The translations under genes were made by a program, and so were the position numbers. The notes under the pieces were generated by a model. The model searched no databases and was not told the DNA's origin. It was given only the letters and a program-made list of their open reading frames with translations. Of a stretch of DNA of 64,000 bases, positions 60,071-64,000 are shown in pieces (the first letter of the stretch is position 1; every line of letters begins with the position of its first letter). This DNA comes from SVTX01 sp045132775 (GTDB lineage Bacteria; Bacillota; Clostridia; Oscillospirales; CAG-272), in the NCBI GenBank assembly GCA_045132775.1, contig JBGUSX010000116.1, positions 29,886 through 93,885 of the forward strand, read 5' to 3'.

Positions 60071-63000
60071 ATGGCATTAACCAAAGCACAGCAAAACGCT
60101 GTTGACGTGCGAGACAGGACTCTGCTCGTCAGCGCCGCCGCAGGCTCGGGTAAGACATATACTCTTACCCAAAGAATAATCAAGGCTATCATTGAGGATG
60201 GTCAGGACCTCTCGAGACTTCTGATAGTCACCTTTACGCGTGCCGCAGCAGGTGAGCTCAAGGCAAAGATAGCAAAGGCTCTTTCCGAGGCGATAGCCGA
60301 GCATCCCGACAATATTCATCTTCAAAAACAGCTAATAAGACTTGGAAACGCACACATAAGCACGATAGACTCCTTCTTTTCCGAGCCCGTCAGAGCAAAT
60401 TTTGAAAAGCTCGATCTTCCCGCATCTATGCGCCTCTCGGACGATGCTGAGCTTGCTCCCATACGCGAGAAGATAATGCAAGAGACGCTTGATTCCTTCT
60501 TTGAGCGTTGCGATAAATATACCAATGAAAGTCTTGCTCCCGTTGGCTTTTCAAACAATTTCACCGACCTTTTGGGCATCATTTCGGGTGCGAGAGACAC
60601 CTCGGGTCTTGTCCCCACATTTTTTGACATCTACACAAAGCTGATAACCTCTCCCTTGGGACTTGAGCAGCTGAAAGCTCATTCACTGCGTCTACGTGAT
60701 AATGCGAACGTTGACTTTTTCGAGACCGTCGAGGGAAAGGCTATGAAACGCGAGCTTGAGGAGACTGTCAGATTTGCTTGGAGGACCTTCCGCAAATGCG
60801 TTGACGACATGCAGGACGACTCGTTTATTGCTTCAAAATACGCGGATTGCTTCCTTGATAACGCTTCGCAGTGTCATACTATCCTTTCCGCTCTTGAAAA
60901 CGGAGGATATGACGAGGTCAAATCCGCCTTTGAAGGCTACACACCCGGCAGAATACCCTCTATCTCATCAAGCGAAAAGAGCGACAGAAGCGAGTATTTC
61001 AAGAATCTTCGCGGTGAGATCAACGACAAAATAAAGGACATTCGTGCAAAGTATCTCTACGAGGACGGAGACAAGCTTAAAAAGCTCTTCCTCGTATATT
61101 CCGATATGTGCGCGGTGGTCTACGCCATTCTCTGCGAGTTTGAAAAGAACTACAACGACGAGAAAAAGCGCAAGGGTATTTGCGAATTCTCGGATATGCC
61201 GAAATTCATGCTCACCCTGCTCAAAGACGAAAACGGAGAGCCGACCGAATATGCAAAAGCACTCTCCGAGAGCTTTGACGAGGTCTATATCGACGAGTAC
61301 CAGGACGTAAACGAGATACAGGACACGATATTCGCTCTTATCGGCAAGGGACACAGATTTATGGTCGGAGACATCAAGCAGAGCATCTACGGCTTCCGCG
61401 AGGCTGAACCCTCAATATTTGCCGATTACCGCCGCAGCTTCCCTCTTTACGACAAGGATAACGACAAAATCGAGCGCGGAGAGAATGACGGAAGCACGAT
61501 ATTTATGTCCGAAAACTTCAGATGTGACGAGAACGTAATAAAATTCACGAACACCGTGTGCTCGGATATATTCTCCGCATTCTCCGAGAGCATCGGCTAT
61601 ACCTCGGACGACGATCTTAAGTTCGGAAAAGGAAGACCCTACCCCGAATACGTCTCTCCGAAGGTAACTCTCAATATTGTTCAGACTCCGACCGATACCG
61701 AAGGCGAAGGAGAGGACGAAGAGAATGAAAATGAAGGCTATTCATCCTCGGACAACGCGAAAAACCTTCGCGACGAGGCTATCGTTACCGCAAATCAGAT
61801 AGCGCAGATTTTGCGAGAAGAAAAAAATGCGGACGGCTCGCCTGTAACTGCAGGCAATATCGCAATACTCGTGCGCTCGCACAAGCACGCAAAGCCTATA
61901 ATCGACGCTCTCGGTGCTCTCAACATAAAATACGCCCTTTCGTCCAAGGGAGAGCTTTTCGAGACCGAGGATATGCAGCTTCTCGTCAATCTTCTTTCGG
62001 TCATTGACAATCCGCGAAACGACATGCCGCTTTGCCATCTTCTCACTACCGCAAGCGACGTACACAGTGCAGACTTCACCTTGGAGGAGATCGTTAAGAT
62101 ACGCAAATTTCGGGACGAGTCCAAGAGCCTTTACGACGGTATGCTGATCTATGCCGAATCGGGTGAGAATGAGGATATCGCGCGCCGATGCCGCGATTTT
62201 ATCACCCTTATAGGCAAGATGCGTTCCGCCGCAGGAAAAATAAGCGCGGACAAGCTTATAAAGAGCCTTTCGTCCTGCGAAAAATATGCCGCTCTTACCT
62301 TCACCGATGCGTACACTTATCTCTACGACAGTGCGTGCAAGTTTGTGAAGAACACCTGGAGCAGTCTTTACAGCTTTATAAGGTATTTCAAGGATCTTAT
62401 GGAGCACGGCGACGCAGGAAGCGAGCCCGATACGAAAAACCGCGATGCTGTTACGGTTATGAGTATTCATCAGTCAAAGGGACTTGAATTCAACGTATGC
62501 GTTCTCTTCGGATTTGGCAAACGCTTCAATATGTCAAACCGCTACCCCATCATCTTCAACAAGGAATGCGGCGCGTCTATGAAGCTACCGCCTTTGTTTG
62601 ACGGCGATACCGACCCAATATCAAAGATCAGTATGCGCTACGAGAACAATCCTATCTTCAAGACGGTTGATAAATACAATCAGTCAAAGCAGCTTGAGGA
62701 AGAAGCAAGAATCTTTTACGTTGCGCTCACACGTGCCCGCGAGAGACTTTATATAAGTGCCACTCTTCCCAAAACGCTTGAAGAATACCTTGTTAAGTAC
62801 AGAAGCTGTGCGGATGCGGACTACGAGATAAAAAAGAGCAAGACCTACATCAACTGGATCCTTCTCTCTCTTGTGCAAGCGGACGAAAGCATTTATTCTG
62901 TCAACGTTTACAATAAGAATTCTCAAAGACTCACACGTCCATTCAGTCGCGAAAACATCAGAATCGAATCAAAAACCGCGACCGAATATGACCGAGACCT

Positions 63001-63829
63001 TTCGATTCTTTTGCAGGGCTCTTCGGACAGGAGTGATGACGAGATCAGACTTTCCACCGTTCCCGCGAAGGTTGCCGCGTCGAAGGTATCCTCCCGTATG
63101 CTTGACGACAGCATTTTCAGTCCCATACCTACCGGAAAGCTCTTTACGGAGAGTGACGAGGACACAGAGCTCGCTGACAGCGACAGTGCACGTGCCGTAA
63201 AGAAAAGGATAGAGCTTATGCGCTCATCTCCCCTAAGCTTTGACGATCTCCTTGCGACAAACAAGAAGCCCACCGCCGCCGAGATCGGTACCGCTGCTCA
63301 CGCTTTTCTTCAGTTCTGTGACTATGAAAGCGTCGTAGAAAACGGGATCGATCTTGAGATCGAACGCTTGAAAACCGAGCGGTTTATTACCGAAAGAACT
63401 GCTGAAATTATCAACAAAAAGCAGAAAAAGCAGCTTGAAGGATTTTTCAAAAGCGACCTTTTTGCACATGCAAGATCATCCTTTGAAATATGGCGCGAAT
63501 TCAAATTCGGTATGTTCCGAGATGCAAAGGACTTTACCGAAAACGCAGAGACTCGCTCTCTTGTCGCCGACAGGAGAATATACGTTCAGGGTTCTATCGA
63601 CCTTGTGATTCGGGAGAAAGACGGCGGTATTATTCTCTGCGATTACAAGACCGACCGTGTTACCCGCGAGGAGCTTGCCGACAGGTCTCTTCTGGTCAGA
63701 AACATCAAGGACAGGCACGGAGATCAGCTTGAGCAGTACTCCTACGCGATAGAAAAAATATTCGGTCAGCCACCCAAAAGTATTTATATTTATCTGCTTA
63801 GTATAGGTGAATCAGTAGAAATAAGATAA
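60071..63829 (+). CDS. addA: ATP-dependent helicase/nuclease subunit AddA
   Basis: This 1252-residue UvrD-type helicase with a nuclease domain shows Walker A SAAAGSGKT (21-29), motif Ia LLIVTFTRAAAGELK, motif II VYIDEYQDVNEIQ, motif III GDIKQSIYGFREAEP, motif V SIHQSKGLEFNVC and motif VI YVALTRARERLYI. The nuclease signature GSIDLVIREKDGGIILCDYKTD is near residue 1177. Together with AddB it is a full RecBCD-like enzyme. An acidic insertion (EGEGEDEENENEG) lies near residue 543. Confidence 0.97.
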   Translation: MALTKAQQNAVDVRDRTLLVSAAAGSGKTYTLTQRIIKAIIEDGQDLSRLLIVTFTRAAAGELKAKIAKALSEAIAEHPDNIHLQKQLIRLGNAHISTIDSFFSEPVRANFEKLDLPASMRLSDDAELAPIREKIMQETLDSFFERCDKYTNESLAPVGFSNNFTDLLGIISGARDTSGLVPTFFDIYTKLITSPLGLEQLKAHSLRLRDNANVDFFETVEGKAMKRELEETVRFAWRTFRKCVDDMQDDSFIASKYADCFLDNASQCHTILSALENGGYDEVKSAFEGYTPGRIPSISSSEKSDRSEYFKNLRGEINDKIKDIRAKYLYEDGDKLKKLFLVYSDMCAVVYAILCEFEKNYNDEKKRKGICEFSDMPKFMLTLLKDENGEPTEYAKALSESFDEVYIDEYQDVNEIQDTIFALIGKGHRFMVGDIKQSIYGFREAEPSIFADYRRSFPLYDKDNDKIERGENDGSTIFMSENFRCDENVIKFTNTVCSDIFSAFSESIGYTSDDDLKFGKGRPYPEYVSPKVTLNIVQTPTDTEGEGEDEENENEGYSSSDNAKNLRDEAIVTANQIAQILREEKNADGSPVTAGNIAILVRSHKHAKPIIDALGALNIKYALSSKGELFETEDMQLLVNLLSVIDNPRNDMPLCHLLTTASDVHSADFTLEEIVKIRKFRDESKSLYDGMLIYAESGENEDIARRCRDFITLIGKMRSAAGKISADKLIKSLSSCEKYAALTFTDAYTYLYDSACKFVKNTWSSLYSFIRYFKDLMEHGDAGSEPDTKNRDAVTVMSIHQSKGLEFNVCVLFGFGKRFNMSNRYPIIFNKECGASMKLPPLFDGDTDPISKISMRYENNPIFKTVDKYNQSKQLEEEARIFYVALTRARERLYISATLPKTLEEYLVKYRSCADADYEIKKSKTYINWILLSLVQADESIYSVNVYNKNSQRLTRPFSRENIRIESKTATEYDRDLSILLQGSSDRSDDEIRLSTVPAKVAASKVSSRMLDDSIFSPIPTGKLFTESDEDTELADSDSARAVKKRIELMRSSPLSFDDLLATNKKPTAAEIGTAAHAFLQFCDYESVVENGIDLEIERLKTERFITERTAEIINKKQKKQLEGFFKSDLFAHARSSFEIWREFKFGMFRDAKDFTENAETRSLVADRRIYVQGSIDLVIREKDGGIILCDYKTDRVTREELADRSLLVRNIKDRHGDQLEQYSYAIEKIFGQPPKSIYIYLLSIGESVEIR

Positions 63830-63834
63830 AAATC

Positions 63835-63861
63835 GGGAGCCCTCCTTAAAGGAAGGCTCCC
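63835..63861 (+). terminator. Terminator of the addBA operon
   Basis: GGGAGCC pairs with GGCTCCC and encloses CTCCTT/AAGGAA. Instead of a T tract, the stem is followed at once by the repeat element. Confidence 0.75.
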
Positions 63862-64000
63862 TCAGACTGTCGAAAAAGCTGTTAGACCGCAAGGGATAAA
63901 AGACAAAGAAACAAACATTAAAAACTCACACGCAGGAAATAAGCACAAGGCATTCATCGAGAATGCCTTGTGCTTTCTTGCTTTTTCCGTTTTTGCACTC
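63862..64000. mobile_element. Miniature repeat element, copy 2, cut by the window edge
   Basis: These 139 bases are identical by eye to 7824-7962, including the end CAGACTGTCGAAAAAG and the 15-base-pair hairpin. As in copy 1, the element abuts the 3' arm of a terminator. The rest lies outside the window. Confidence 0.85.

Noticed and set aside
1..64000. CRISPR array, prophage, integrase or rRNA operon
   Set aside because: No regularly spaced direct repeats, phage structural genes, integrase or rRNA sequence were seen anywhere in the window.

Overview
The window looks like chromosomal DNA of an uncultured, endospore-forming member of the Clostridia, probably from the gut and close to the Oscillospirales or Christensenellales. 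The evidence is an endospore gene set (yqfC-yqfD, ylbJ/spoVV, pro-sigma-K, spoVAD-spoVAE), the Firmicutes order SRP RNA-dnaX-ybaB-recR, AddAB instead of RecBCD, tRNA-responsive T-box leaders, ECF vitamin transporters under riboswitches, and consensus TTGACA-17-TATAAT promoters. No plasmid, phage or integrase gene is visible. Genus and species cannot be told from the sequence alone.

Layout. 1-2492: sporulation genes. 2493-7781: tRNA-Thr, T-box-regulated valS, a HAD phosphatase and a DUF4349 lipoprotein. 7791-8091: a 233-bp miniature repeat between two identical copies of a 34-bp terminator. 8099-11590 (minus): a VTT membrane protein, queT behind a preQ1-I riboswitch, and folT-folC behind a THF riboswitch. 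11634-16888 (minus): the most unusual locus. It holds an ECF sigma factor, its DUF4367-type anti-sigma partner, and an exported operon of a small secreted protein, a lectin-domain papain-like protease, a type I membrane protein and a 48-residue lipoprotein. The sigma gene and the exported operon share an almost identical two-part promoter. 16923-17091 (minus) has the layout of an unannotated small RNA. 17222-20054: MBOAT/DHHW acyl-transfer pair. 20093-25037: fatty acid kinase FakA/FakB and topoisomerase III. 25099-30461 (minus): SRP RNA, dnaX, ybaB, recR, a DUF3737 protein and a cell-surface protein.

30501-37956: sugar-phosphate isomerase, DNA polymerase I, an SH3 lipoprotein with a palindromic operator-like promoter, flavin reductase, YitT and an aminotransferase. 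37963-41818: T-box trpS and a NatAB-type ABC exporter with a small membrane protein. 41867-47211: a leucine-rich-repeat surface protein with a papain/NlpC-like domain, GH42 beta-galactosidase, and ThiT behind a TPP riboswitch. 47311-49540: sigK and spoVAD-spoVAE. 49604-51527: uridine phosphorylase, a lysine-rich small protein and a glycosyltransferase. 51548-55926 (minus): an rRNA methyltransferase and an htrA-response regulator-histidine kinase envelope-stress operon. 55970-63861: a QueG-like reductase and AddB-AddA. The last 139 bases are a second, exact copy of the start of the repeat at 7824.

Regulation by small metabolites and tRNA is prominent: five cis-acting RNAs (two T-boxes, preQ1, THF, TPP) control tRNA charging and the uptake of queuosine precursor, folate and thiamine. 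Most start sites were chosen by Shine-Dalgarno match. All family names come from recognising motifs by eye; no database search was run.
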